From Acinetobacter brisouisimilis (lineage in GTDB: Bacteria; Pseudomonadota; Gammaproteobacteria; Pseudomonadales; Moraxellaceae): a DNA stretch of 64,000 nucleotides. The position numbers and the translations under genes were made by a program. A model generated the notes under the pieces. It was not told the DNA's origin, searched no databases, and worked only from the letters and a program-made list of their open reading frames with translations. Location of the stretch: the NCBI RefSeq assembly GCF_000368265.1, contig NZ_KB851217.1:69319-133318 (forward strand). Direction: 5' to 3'. Below are positions 49,515-58,540 of the stretch, one piece after another (positions within the stretch are counted from its first letter, which is position 1; each line of letters begins with the position of its first letter).

Positions 49515-49998
49515 TTTATGCTAACCTGAATTGCGGATAATAATTAGGCCTAAAAATAACGTAAAATTTTTAGGAAATTATCATAAAGTTTAGATTTTCA
49601 GTTTTAATTCTACATATTTATTATTAATTATCTATAGTTTTTTGAATTTTATTCATTGTATTTTGATGATAAATTTTATAAGAATATAGCGATACATAAA
49701 TTCATGAAAATAACCTAAGATACTTAGAGCTTTACTTGTCACTAAATCATATATTCATTTGAGAAGATTCAAGCAATAAAAAAAATTAATGCGTAGGTCA
49801 ACAACACTCCTCCTATCCCCATTTAAATCTACTACCAAATGAATTTTAGATCTGTTTCCACCTATGCTTTTCAAAATAGCGATTCTTGAGTCCTATGGCA
49901 TGTTGATGAGCCAGGATATGACAGTAATCAATAAAAAAACAATTTTAGGGCATGCCTTCATTTGAATTTACACAAAATCAATATGCAGGCAATGTAGA
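49515..49998. other. AT-rich gap with an IS5-like scrap
   Basis: Upstream of the AT-rich glycosyltransferase (its promoter should be within about 49515-49700). On the minus strand about 49785-49895 reads SIGGNRSKIHLVVDLNGD, resembling the first catalytic-Asp region of IS5-family transposases (GGxxTKIHxxVDxxG), without the rest. Confidence 0.4.
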
Positions 49999-50640
49999 TT
50001 AAGACTGATAATTTCGGGCAAGTTTATCAAATCTGGTGGCTATTGCATGGAACTGTTTTAATCTCGCAAAGGCATTTTCAATTAAACGCATTAAATAATA
50101 TAAGTACTTATCAAACTCTTTATTTTCTCTCTGAATATTTGATTTCATTGGAATGATTGGCACAATATTTTGCTTCCTTGCTAATTTTTCTGAATCATAG
50201 CCTTTATCTGCAATAAGATAATCCGCCTGACCTATTTCACAGATCAACTACTCTGCAAGGCTATCGTGGGCTTCACCCTCAGTGATTTTGAAATCAATCA
50301 GTAATCCATACGCGTCTGTTGCAAGATAAATTTTTGCGATTCTTCCACCTCTTGATTGTCCAATTGTTCACTCGAAACCATGCCGAGCTCTACTTGCATA
50401 CTGATGCGCGTATGTAGCTTCTGTATTCTTCATAAATATCACGCCATGTTGCACCTGTATGTCATTTCTATAAAATGGCTTCCATGATATTTCTACTGTT
50501 CTTTGAACAATAACAACCATGAAACTGCATGTGGACTGAATTTGTTGCCAAATATCATCAGTGAGTAGAGTTAATTGCCGATTTGCCTAGATTAATGCAA
50601 GCTTTATTCACAATATCGTTCATTGAGTTTCTGATGTATA
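49999..50640 (-). pseudogene. IS5-family transposase pseudogene
   Basis: The last 82 codons (50247-49999) are intact: ADYLIADKGYDSEKLARKQ, KEFDKYLYYLMRLIENAFAR and KQFHAIATRFDKLARNYQS, the catalytic Asp/Glu end of an IS5/IS427-type transposase. Upstream pieces appear in shifted frames and with stops (QSRGGRIAKIYLATDAYGL, HGVIFMKNTEATYAHQYAS). It marks the border between the sugar island and the gentisate cluster. Confidence 0.78.
50568..50591 (+). repeat. Right copy of a 24-bp direct repeat
   Basis: Identical to 44035-44058. It lies in the 5' part of the IS5 pseudogene and borders the sugar island on the right. Confidence 0.7.
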
Positions 50641-50680
50641 TAGCCTTATGCTTCTTATGTTGATACCCAGTTCTAAAAGA

Positions 50681-51580
50681 TTAGCAGATGCCAGAAAATA
50701 ATTGAAAGAAAACCTGTCTAAGCCATTGATTACTCGGCGTATGGTGAAAGCGCGCATGCCAGTGTTGTTTTACACTGTAACTTGGAAATGCATAAGGTGG
50801 TTGTAATATTTTTAAGCCACCACGGTTTAATAAAACCTGACTCAGATAATGAGGAATAGTTGCAATTGCATCAGTGTCTTGCACCACCAGCCCAACCCCT
50901 AAATAACTCGGCAGGCGCACGAGAATATTACGATTTACGCCCTGTTTTTGCAATTCATGTTCTAAAGCATAATGCCCTCCCGTTGCTAAAATATCGACAT
51001 GCATCTCTTGGCGATATTCTTCATCAGAAATATAGGTGTTGCCCAATCGAGGGTGATTTTGGCTCGCAATGCAAATGTAATGTTGATGAAAAAGTGTTTG
51101 CTGATAAAAACCTGCTTCGAGCTGTGGCAAAAAACCAATAGCGAGATCAATTTCTCCATTCGACATCATCATTGGCGTATTCAAGTCAATTGGGTGAATG
51201 TCGAGGCGGACATTCGGAGCATGTTCCCGTAAGTAATTGATTAGTGTCGGGAGTAAGACCAAGTGACTAATATCCGTCATGCTCAGTTTAAACTCGTAAT
51301 TTGAGGTCAGTGGGTCAAAATCAATATTGTAATCCTGAATGGCTTTAATCTTGTTTAAGGCTTCAAATACAATTGGATAAATTTGTTTAGATAATTCAGT
51401 TGGTTGCATTCTATTTTCAATGCGAACGAAAAGAGGGTCATGAAAATGCTCTCTTAACTGCCCTAAGGCAATACTCAGTGTCGGCTGCCCAATTCCCAAC
51501 TTTTCAGCGGCTTTAGAAACACTGTTATGTTTATAGATTTCAAAGAAAATTTTTAATAAACGGGAGTCGATATCTAACAT
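50681..51580 (-). CDS. LysR-family regulator of the gentisate cluster
   Basis: 299 residues. HTH at the N-terminus (NSVSKAAEKLGIGQPTLSIAL) and a C-terminal effector domain. Divergent from the gentisate dioxygenase gene with 149 bp between starts, the classic arrangement for a LysR activator of an aromatic pathway; the inducer is likely 3-hydroxybenzoate or gentisate. A 23-bp palindrome starts 8 bp before its own start codon. It is closely similar to the second LysR at 60457-61356 (shared LPSYLGVGLVVQ(D/E)TDAIATIP and SNQWLR). Confidence 0.9.
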   Translation of the reverse strand: MLDIDSRLLKIFFEIYKHNSVSKAAEKLGIGQPTLSIALGQLREHFHDPLFVRIENRMQPTELSKQIYPIVFEALNKIKAIQDYNIDFDPLTSNYEFKLSMTDISHLVLLPTLINYLREHAPNVRLDIHPIDLNTPMMMSNGEIDLAIGFLPQLEAGFYQQTLFHQHYICIASQNHPRLGNTYISDEEYRQEMHVDILATGGHYALEHELQKQGVNRNILVRLPSYLGVGLVVQDTDAIATIPHYLSQVLLNRGGLKILQPPYAFPSYSVKQHWHARFHHTPSNQWLRQVFFQLFSGIC

Positions 51581-51587
51581 GATTATT

Positions 51588-51610
51588 CTGTATTGATAAT
51601 ATCAATACAG
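51588..51610. promoter_or_regulatory. Perfect palindrome in the LysR/gentisate dioxygenase promoter region
   Basis: CTGTATTGAT-AAT-ATCAATACAG, 10-bp arms with 3-bp spacer, containing an AT-rich LysR-type core. A second, looser dyad (ACAACA ... TTGTTGT, 51686-51705) lies nearer the dioxygenase gene. The first would suit autoregulation, the second activation. Binding is inferred. Confidence 0.65.
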
Positions 51611-51729
51611 TGTATTAATTTCTGCTCATAGCTTCAACAAAATTCTGTTGTTACCTTAGATATCAATGAAGCATTTAGTCTCAATACAACAAAATGGATT
51701 GTTGTTATCGATGTCAAAAAGGATGAGCT

Positions 51730-52767
51730 ATGGAACAGTTAGCAACATTGGATGAATTACCAACCCGCTATTTGCACGAGTTAAAGCAGTCAAATCTGGT
51801 TCCTTTATGGCCAAGCTTACGTAATGTTTTACCGCCACAAAAACCGATTCCTCAGACCCTTGCAACAGCCTGGTATTTTAAAGACATTAAGCCCTTACTT
51901 TTAGAAGCTGGTGAGCTCACACCGATTCAAAAAGCTGAGCGTCGCGTTTTGGTACTTGCCAATCCTGGGCATGGTTTAGAGAACATGAAAGCCAGCTCAG
52001 TCATGTATTTAGGGATGCAGTTATTGCTACCTAAAGAATGGGCACCAGCGCATCGTCATACCCCGAATGCAGTGCGTCTGATTGTTGAAGGAGAGGGCGC
52101 TTATACCACAGTTGAAGGGCAAAAATGTCTGATGGAACATGGTGATCTAATCCTTACACCATCAGGGCTTTGGCATGAACATGGTCATGATGGGAATGAG
52201 CCTGTGATCTGGTTAGACGTGCTGGATTTACCATTGGTCTACTATATGGAAGCGTCCTATGTTCAGCCAGGCGACATTCAGAAAGTGACCAGTTCAGGAA
52301 ATGCGCATCGTTATGGTGTAGGTGTTGTTCCAACTTGTCATTTTATCCGTGAAAACGCCTCTTATCCAATGATGCGCTATTCATGGAAAGAGACACGAAA
52401 AGTGCTTCATGCCTTAGCTGAGGATCAGCAACATCAAGGGCCAGTTGAAGTTACTTATATCAATCCTGAAACAGGCGCTGATTGCCAAAATATCATTGGT
52501 TATTCCGCATTGATGTTACGTCCACATGAAACTGTTCAGTTACAGCCACGTTCATGCGCTCAGGTCTTTCATGTGATTGATGGTCAGGTCATGGTGAAAA
52601 CAGATGAGAAAATTTTTGATCTCGGCAAAGCAGATACAGCTTGTGCACCTTGTTTCTCTCAAATTGATTTAATCAATACTTCTGACCAGCCTTGTTATGT
52701 ATTTATTGCCGATGAAGCACCTGTTCAGAAAAAACTGGGCGTGTATTCGGTACGTGAACGTCATTAA
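51730..52767 (+). CDS. mhbD: Gentisate 1,2-dioxygenase
   Basis: 345 residues, normal length. Bicupin Fe(II) enzyme that opens gentisate to maleylpyruvate with O2. N-terminal cupin: APAHRHTPNAVRLIVEGEGAYT (two iron-binding His) and the third His in PSGLWHEHGH; the C-terminal cupin includes LRPHETVQLQPRSCAQVFHVIDG. First gene of a compact operon with the hydroxylase, isomerase and hydrolase. The symbol follows the Klebsiella mhb system; nagI and gtdA are used for the same function elsewhere. Confidence 0.95.
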   Translation: MEQLATLDELPTRYLHELKQSNLVPLWPSLRNVLPPQKPIPQTLATAWYFKDIKPLLLEAGELTPIQKAERRVLVLANPGHGLENMKASSVMYLGMQLLLPKEWAPAHRHTPNAVRLIVEGEGAYTTVEGQKCLMEHGDLILTPSGLWHEHGHDGNEPVIWLDVLDLPLVYYMEASYVQPGDIQKVTSSGNAHRYGVGVVPTCHFIRENASYPMMRYSWKETRKVLHALAEDQQHQGPVEVTYINPETGADCQNIIGYSALMLRPHETVQLQPRSCAQVFHVIDGQVMVKTDEKIFDLGKADTACAPCFSQIDLINTSDQPCYVFIADEAPVQKKLGVYSVRERH

Positions 52768-52792
52768 TTTAGATTTTATAAGGATATAAATC

Positions 52793-54013
52793 ATGTCAAA
52801 TCAAGATCAACCAGTTTTAATTGCTGGCGGTGGCATTGGTGGTTTTGCAGCAGCATTGGCGTTGTCAAAACAAGGTTTTAAGGTTCAGGTCTTTGAGCAA
52901 GCACCTGAAATTGGTGAGATTGGTGCAGGAATTCAGCTTGGGCCAAATGCTTTTCATGCCTTTGATGCGCTTGGTATTGGTGAAATTGCCCGTAGTAAAG
53001 CAGTTTATACTGATTATATGGTCATGCATGACGCTATTGATGAATATCAGATTGGTAAAATCCCAACCGATGAAAAGTTCCGTCAACGCTTTGGAAACCC
53101 TTATGCCGTGATTCACCGTGCGGACATTCATGGTTCGTTGGTAGAAGGTGCCAAAAAATATGGCGACCTTGAAATCATTACCAATTGCCACATTCAGAAG
53201 GTTGAACAGGACGAAAATAGCGTCACCATCTATGACCAAAATGGTAAGTCTTATACTGGTCAGGCTCTGATTGGTGCCGATGGTGTGAAATCTGTGGTAC
53301 GTGAAACTTATGTGCATGATCCTGCCTTGGTGACAGGCCATGTGGTATATCGTGCCGTAGTACCAGAAAGTGAATTTCCAGATGACTTAAAATGGAATGC
53401 TGCCAGTATTTGGGTGGGTCCAAACTGTCATCTTGTGCATTATCCACTGCGTGGTGGCAAGGAATATAACGTGGTAGTGACCTTCCATAGCCGCCAGCAG
53501 GAAGAGTGGGGCGTCACTGATGGTTCTAAAGAAGAAGTCTTGTCGTATTTTCAGGATATCTGTCCGAAAGCACGTCAGTTGATTGAGCTGCCAAAAAGCT
53601 GGCGTCGCTGGGCGACGGCTGACCGCGAACCGATTGATACCTGGACTTTTGGTCGAGTGACTTTACTGGGCGATGCGGCTCATCCAACCACACAATACAT
53701 GGCACAAGGCGCATGTATGGCACTTGAAGATGCCGTGACCCTTGGCGAAGCACTACGTGTTAACAACAATGATTTGTTGACTGCATTGGATATGTATCAA
53801 AAAGCCCGTGTAGCACGTACAGCACGTATCGTTTTGTCTTCACGTGAAATGGGCAAACTCTACCATGCTTCGGGTGTAAAACGCTTAGTCCGTAATGATT
53901 TGTGGCGTGGTCGTTCAGCAGAACGTTTCTATGATGCGATGGAATGGTTGTATGGCTGGAACGTGAGTAACTGTCTGGATGCAGTGAAAAACTATCAAGG
54001 ACATGCGGCATGA
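52793..54013 (+). CDS. mhbM: 3-hydroxybenzoate 6-hydroxylase (FAD monooxygenase)
   Basis: 406 residues. Class A flavoprotein monooxygenase: GGGIGGFAAALALSKQG (FAD Rossmann motif), the DG motif at IGADGVKSVVRE, and LLGDAAHPTTQYMAQGACMALEDA (FAD ribityl site). It uses NADH and O2 to hydroxylate 3-hydroxybenzoate at C6, giving gentisate. Salicylate 5- or 1-hydroxylases are related; the gentisate context supports 3-hydroxybenzoate. The stop overlaps the next gene's start by 4 nt. Confidence 0.9.
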   Translation: MSNQDQPVLIAGGGIGGFAAALALSKQGFKVQVFEQAPEIGEIGAGIQLGPNAFHAFDALGIGEIARSKAVYTDYMVMHDAIDEYQIGKIPTDEKFRQRFGNPYAVIHRADIHGSLVEGAKKYGDLEIITNCHIQKVEQDENSVTIYDQNGKSYTGQALIGADGVKSVVRETYVHDPALVTGHVVYRAVVPESEFPDDLKWNAASIWVGPNCHLVHYPLRGGKEYNVVVTFHSRQQEEWGVTDGSKEEVLSYFQDICPKARQLIELPKSWRRWATADREPIDTWTFGRVTLLGDAAHPTTQYMAQGACMALEDAVTLGEALRVNNNDLLTALDMYQKARVARTARIVLSSREMGKLYHASGVKRLVRNDLWRGRSAERFYDAMEWLYGWNVSNCLDAVKNYQGHAA

Positions 54014-54648
54014 AATTTTATGGGTTTTTCCGTAGTGGAAGTTCACATCGAGTCCGAATAGTCTTTAATCTGAAAGGCTTAGGCTATGCCAAAGAGTTTA
54101 TTTCTTTGGCAAAAAATGAGCATCGTCAAAGTACATTCACGGCTATAAATCCACAAGGTTTTGTACCAGTACTGGAAACCGAACAAGGTTATTTAACGCA
54201 AAGCCCAGCTATCATTGAATGGCTGGAGGAAAAATACCCTGAACCTGCATTATTGCCAAAAGATGCATTTTCTAAGGCTAAAGTTCGTGCGATGGCTGCC
54301 TTAATTGGTTGTGATATTCATCCATTAAATAACAAGCGCGTTCTGGAATATTTACGTCAGGATCTCGCTTTGGATGAAACACAAGTATTGGCATGGTGTG
54401 CAAAGTGGATTCACAGTGGTTTTTCAGCTTTAGAAAACATGCTGAGTCAAGATCCAGAGCGTGGCAAGTTTTGTTATGGCAACCAGCCAACCATTGCAGA
54501 TGCTTACTTAATTCCTCAGGTAGATTCAGCGCTGCGTTTTCAGGTGGATCTGACATCTTACCCTAATATTTTTGAAATTTATCAACACTGTATGACATTG
54601 GAAGCATTCCAAAATGCCGCGCCAAAACAGCAACCTGACGCGTTGTAA
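54010..54648 (+). CDS. mhbI: Maleylpyruvate isomerase (zeta-class GST type)
   Basis: 212 residues with thioredoxin-like N-domain and helical C-domain. FFRSGSSHRVRIVFNLKGL carries the Ser-rich glutathione-activating motif of zeta-class transferases, and NPQGFVPVLE...LTQSPAIIEWLEEKYP the gamma-glutamyl site. It isomerises maleylpyruvate to fumarylpyruvate using glutathione. Maleylacetoacetate isomerase is the close alternative; context favours maleylpyruvate. Start overlaps the hydroxylase stop. Confidence 0.9.
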   Translation: MKFYGFFRSGSSHRVRIVFNLKGLGYAKEFISLAKNEHRQSTFTAINPQGFVPVLETEQGYLTQSPAIIEWLEEKYPEPALLPKDAFSKAKVRAMAALIGCDIHPLNNKRVLEYLRQDLALDETQVLAWCAKWIHSGFSALENMLSQDPERGKFCYGNQPTIADAYLIPQVDSALRFQVDLTSYPNIFEIYQHCMTLEAFQNAAPKQQPDAL

Positions 54649-54679
54649 TACAGTAAATATGAGACAAGGAACACAAGAT

Positions 54680-55381
54680 ATGTCGTTTATTTTTCAGCCG
54701 ATGACCCATGCGGGTTTGTTTATTGATGGCTCAACCCAGAAATTTCCTGTGCGCCGCGTGTACTGTGTTGGTCGTAACTATGCTGCACATGCCCGTGAAA
54801 TGGGATTTGATCCAGATCGTGAGCCACCATTTTTCTTCTGTAAACCTAATGATCTGGAGTCGATTGTTCCAGTAAACCAAGAAGCAGTTGATATTCCATA
54901 TCCAGCGCAGACGTCCAACTATCATTATGAAATTGAATTGGTGGTTGCGATTGGTAAAGATGGTAAAGACATTTCTGTAGAAGATGCTGCTGATTATATC
55001 TATGGCTATGCCGTTGGTCTGGACATGACCCGTCGTGATTTACAAATGGCAATGCGCGAAAAAGGTCGCCCATGGGAAATTGGTAAGGCATTTGATTTTT
55101 CTGCACCAGTTGGTCCAATTCATCCAATTACTCAAACAGGTGAACTCAATCAAGCTGACATCCATTTGACAGTTAATGGTGAGACCCAACAGCGTAGTGA
55201 TGTTAGTCATTTAATCTGGAATGTATCTGAGACGATTGCCAATCTGTCGACTTTATTTGAACTCAAAGCAGGTGACCTGATTTTCACTGGAACGCCTGAA
55301 GGTGTTGGTGCTGTGGTGAAAGGTGATGTCATGCGTGCTGATATTACAGGATTAACAGGAATTACAGTTAACGTTAAATAA
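54680..55381 (+). CDS. mhbH: Fumarylpyruvate hydrolase
   Basis: 233 residues from the ATG at 54680 (MSFIFQPMTHAGLFIDG), with AAGGA upstream; the longer reading into the isomerase gene is rejected. FAH superfamily: RVYCVGRNYAAHAREMG, NYHYEIELVVAIGKDG (metal-binding Glu pair), DMTRRDLQMAMREKGRPWEIGKAFD and FTGTPEGVGAV. It cleaves fumarylpyruvate to fumarate and pyruvate, closing the gentisate pathway. Confidence 0.94.
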   Translation: MSFIFQPMTHAGLFIDGSTQKFPVRRVYCVGRNYAAHAREMGFDPDREPPFFFCKPNDLESIVPVNQEAVDIPYPAQTSNYHYEIELVVAIGKDGKDISVEDAADYIYGYAVGLDMTRRDLQMAMREKGRPWEIGKAFDFSAPVGPIHPITQTGELNQADIHLTVNGETQQRSDVSHLIWNVSETIANLSTLFELKAGDLIFTGTPEGVGAVVKGDVMRADITGLTGITVNVK

Positions 55382-55491
55382 ATCAATGGTTTGATTTTTA
55401 AATAGAGTGCCTGACCTGAATAAAAAATACAGTCGGGTACTCTTTTGCTAAGGATTGCAAAACACCATGTTGCATGGTGTGAGGATGTTCT

Positions 55492-56841
55492 ATGTCTCAA
55501 AATAAGATGAAAGTCGATATTCAGAGTTTTATTGATGCCAACCCGCTGTCATTGCTGCAAAAAAGCATTATGTGGTTATGCTTTGTGATTGTTGCAATTG
55601 ATGGTTTTGATACGGCTGCAATTGGTTTTATTGCCCCAGCACTTAAAGCCGAATGGGCACTCAAAGCAACGGATCTTGCACCTTTATTTGGATCAGGTTT
55701 ATTTGGCCTAATGGCAGGCGCTCTCATTTTTGGACCATTGGCCGATAAACTGGGTCGCAAACCCATTTTGCTGGGGTCAGTTATCGTCTTCAGTTTAGCG
55801 ACGGTATTTTCTGCATTTTCTCCAGATTTACATACCCTGATTATTTTGCGGTTTATCACGGGCTTGGGTTTGGGCGGTGCCATGCCGAACGCCATTACCC
55901 TTACGGCTGAATATGCCCCGACATCACGTCGTTCCAATTTAGTCACCATGATGTTTTGTGGGTTTACCATTGGTTCGGCTTTTGGTGGGATTCTATCGGC
56001 ACAATTATTGCCGCATATTGGCTGGCATGGAATCTTGCTGATCGGAGGAATTTTACCGTTATTGCTGGTTCCTTTTTTAATATATTTTTTACCGGAATCG
56101 ATTCGTTTTTTGGTTCTAAAAAAGAAAGCCACAGATAAAATTGAAAAAATTGCTGCTCGAATTACACCTGCAAAAACCGCGATTCCGACTCTCATTCCTA
56201 CCGTCAACGAAGTTGAAAAATCAAGCCTTAAAGACTTGTTTGCCAAAAGTTATGCACTTGGTACAGTTTTGATTTGGTTTACCTTTTTTATGAGTCTACT
56301 CATCATTTATATGATTTCTAGCTGGATGCCAACCTTACTCACCAATGCAGGTTTCAACTTATCCAACGCATCTTGGCTGACTTCGATTTTTCAGGTAGGA
56401 GGAACCATTGGTGCGATTGTCTTGGGATTACTGATGGATAAGCAAGATGCGACCAAGATCCTGAGTGCTGCTTATATATTGGGTGGTTTATGTCTGGTTG
56501 GTTTGGGCATGGGCATTCAACAGGCCAATACACTACTCCTGATGTTGGCAATGTTTGGGGTAGGTGTCGGAATTAGTGGTTCTCAAGTGGGTGCCAATGC
56601 CTTTGCCTCAGGTTTTTATCCAACCCACTGTCGTGCAACAGGAGTCAGTTGGTCAAATGCAGTCGGTCGTTCTGGCTCAGTGATTGGCTCAGTCGTAGGA
56701 GGATGGCTGATGTCTTTAAACTTATCCAGTCTTGAAATCATGAGTTTACTTGCGATACCTGCGGTACTTGCGGCAATTTCGTTACTTTTGATTCAGCGGT
56801 TAAAAAAAGAACAGACACAGACTGTTTCCGAATTGTCTTGA
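55492..56841 (+). CDS. mhbT: MFS aromatic-acid transporter (AAHS family)
   Basis: 449 residues, 12 helices. The first helix ends in DGFDTAAIGFIAPAL, the D-G-x-D-x-x motif of aromatic acid:H+ symporters (PcaK-like), and the helix 2-3 loop reads GPLADKLGRKPIL. By context it imports 3-hydroxybenzoate or gentisate. It follows the hydrolase by 110 bp. Confidence 0.92.
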   Translation: MSQNKMKVDIQSFIDANPLSLLQKSIMWLCFVIVAIDGFDTAAIGFIAPALKAEWALKATDLAPLFGSGLFGLMAGALIFGPLADKLGRKPILLGSVIVFSLATVFSAFSPDLHTLIILRFITGLGLGGAMPNAITLTAEYAPTSRRSNLVTMMFCGFTIGSAFGGILSAQLLPHIGWHGILLIGGILPLLLVPFLIYFLPESIRFLVLKKKATDKIEKIAARITPAKTAIPTLIPTVNEVEKSSLKDLFAKSYALGTVLIWFTFFMSLLIIYMISSWMPTLLTNAGFNLSNASWLTSIFQVGGTIGAIVLGLLMDKQDATKILSAAYILGGLCLVGLGMGIQQANTLLLMLAMFGVGVGISGSQVGANAFASGFYPTHCRATGVSWSNAVGRSGSVIGSVVGGWLMSLNLSSLEIMSLLAIPAVLAAISLLLIQRLKKEQTQTVSELS

Positions 56842-56890
56842 TTAAATAACTTACGTTTACTTCGCTCAACATTAACAATTAAATAAGATC

Positions 56891-56914
56891 TTTCTGTGCT
56901 TCGCTGCACAGAAA
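56891..56914 (+). promoter_or_regulatory. Intercistronic hairpin between transporter and porin genes
   Basis: TTTCTGTGC / GCACAGAAA, 9 perfect pairs around TTCGCT, with no following T-run. It directly precedes the porin's ribosome site (AGGGA). Likely an mRNA-processing or stability element rather than a terminator. Confidence 0.6.
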
Positions 56915-56927
56915 GCAGGGATGCTTT

Positions 56928-58187
56928 ATGCGCTTATTTTATCAATTACGATTTAAAAATTTGGCAATTCCTTCATTATTTGTCGTCGCTACATCAGGTT
57001 ATGCAGCCGATAGTGTTATGCAGCCAAACGAGGATGAATGGAAATTCACGCTTAAAAATGCCTACATCAACCGTGACTATGAAAACCCTGCCATCAAGGA
57101 TGCGGGTAGCTGGTCGCAGTCGGCTTCTCTGTTCTACACTTCCAAAATGCATGATACACCTTTAGAGATCGCTGATAAACCTTTGACTATTGGGGTCGAT
57201 GCTTCAGTTCAATATGCGGTACGCTTAAGTAATGACAGACATGTAGCCGATACTGTCTTGCCTTTTGACACACAGACAAAATCTCAAGCCTCTGACTATT
57301 TAAAACATGGTGCCACACTGAAACTTGGTTATGACAAAACCTTACTGAAAGTCGGTGAACTCTGGTTAGATTTGCCTGTGACCTCAATTGATTATAGCCG
57401 CCAGTTACTCACCTCCTACTGGGGCGAAAACCTCAAGTCACAAATCACGGACCGTTTTAATGTCGAAGTCGGACGGGTCGAAAAAGTTTCCCCGCGCAAC
57501 CAGGAAGGTTTTCACAAATTTGCATTTACCGCCAATGGCGTTACCAAATATTCTGATGGCTTGAATTATATCGATTTGCGCTATCAATTTACGCCAACAC
57601 TGAAAGGCGAATACTACTTTGGCAACATGGAAAACCTGTTTAACAAACACTATGTGGGCTTGGATCACAGCTGGAAACAACAGAATTTCACCTTAAACAG
57701 TAAGTTTAAATATTTTTATGCCAAAAATGATGGCAATAGCTTTGATATTGAAGCTCAAAATATTGGCTTGCTTGAAACGTTAAAAGTGCAAAATCACACC
57801 TTTGGTTTGGGCTATCAAGAAATTACAGGCAAATCAGCGTACCCGATTCCAGATGGATTCTTGCCTGAAACCTATTTTATTAACTGGAATACCACAGGGT
57901 TCTTTAAGAAAGACGAAAGATCTTACCACTTCATCTACGGTTATGATTTTAAAGACTATGTACCAGGTTTAAATGCCATGGTGAAATATGTGTATGGCAA
58001 TCACTTTAAAGCTGCAAACGGCAGTAAAAATATGGAAAGCGAATCGGATGTGATTGTGAATTATGCTTTCCAGCAGCCTTATCTGAAGGGCTTGTCTTTA
58101 CAATATATCCGTATTGATTATGGTATTAAGACGGGTAATGATTTTGGTGAAGACCGTTTCTTTATCAATTATTGTAAGAAGTTCTAA
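56928..58187 (+). CDS. OprD-family outer-membrane porin
   Basis: 419 residues. Signal peptide of about 26 residues ending SGYA-A. OprD barrel: EWKFTLKNAYINRDYENP at the start of the barrel, WSQSASLFYTS, GVDASVQYAVRL, YSRQLLTSYWGEN, LKGLSLQYIRIDYG and a C-terminal FINYCKKF. In Acinetobacter and Pseudomonas such porins (BenP/OpdK-like) admit aromatic acids. Here the position after the gentisate transporter indicates outer-membrane entry of 3-hydroxybenzoate. Last gene of the cluster. Confidence 0.91.
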   Translation: MRLFYQLRFKNLAIPSLFVVATSGYAADSVMQPNEDEWKFTLKNAYINRDYENPAIKDAGSWSQSASLFYTSKMHDTPLEIADKPLTIGVDASVQYAVRLSNDRHVADTVLPFDTQTKSQASDYLKHGATLKLGYDKTLLKVGELWLDLPVTSIDYSRQLLTSYWGENLKSQITDRFNVEVGRVEKVSPRNQEGFHKFAFTANGVTKYSDGLNYIDLRYQFTPTLKGEYYFGNMENLFNKHYVGLDHSWKQQNFTLNSKFKYFYAKNDGNSFDIEAQNIGLLETLKVQNHTFGLGYQEITGKSAYPIPDGFLPETYFINWNTTGFFKKDERSYHFIYGYDFKDYVPGLNAMVKYVYGNHFKAANGSKNMESESDVIVNYAFQQPYLKGLSLQYIRIDYGIKTGNDFGEDRFFINYCKKF

Positions 58188-58540
58188 TCTTTAAATGATG
58201 TATATATTGAGGTGATTCAATTTAGGATTGCCTCAATACCTTTTTGTAAAAATAATTTTTTCCATTTCAATTTAACTAAAAGCACGCCTTAGCCATTAGG
58301 TGGGCCCTTTGTGTTGATTGAGCCACCTATCCGTCGAAAGTGTTCAAAATTCTGTGTCAGCTAAATGGATTATATAATATTAATAAAAGAGTCTAACCCA
58401 AAATGAGGGGAATTGATCAAATATTCGGCGTAGAATGGTAAGATTCATATAAAAATCTCGAATTTTTAGAATCTGTATTTCATATAAAATACTGAATTAA
58501 AATAATAAATAACTGTGTTATTCACCAATTAAAATGTCTA
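58188..58540. other. Gap between the porin and the IS1202-like element
   Basis: About 350 bp. After the terminator there is an AGGTGG / CCACCT inverted pair (around 58299-58328) and AT-rich sequence; I recognise no gene. Confidence 0.4.
58205..58245 (+). terminator. Terminator of the gentisate/porin operon
   Basis: TATTGAGG / CCTCAATA arms with an 18-nt apex, followed by CC and five T. It lies 18 bp after the porin stop. Confidence 0.65.
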
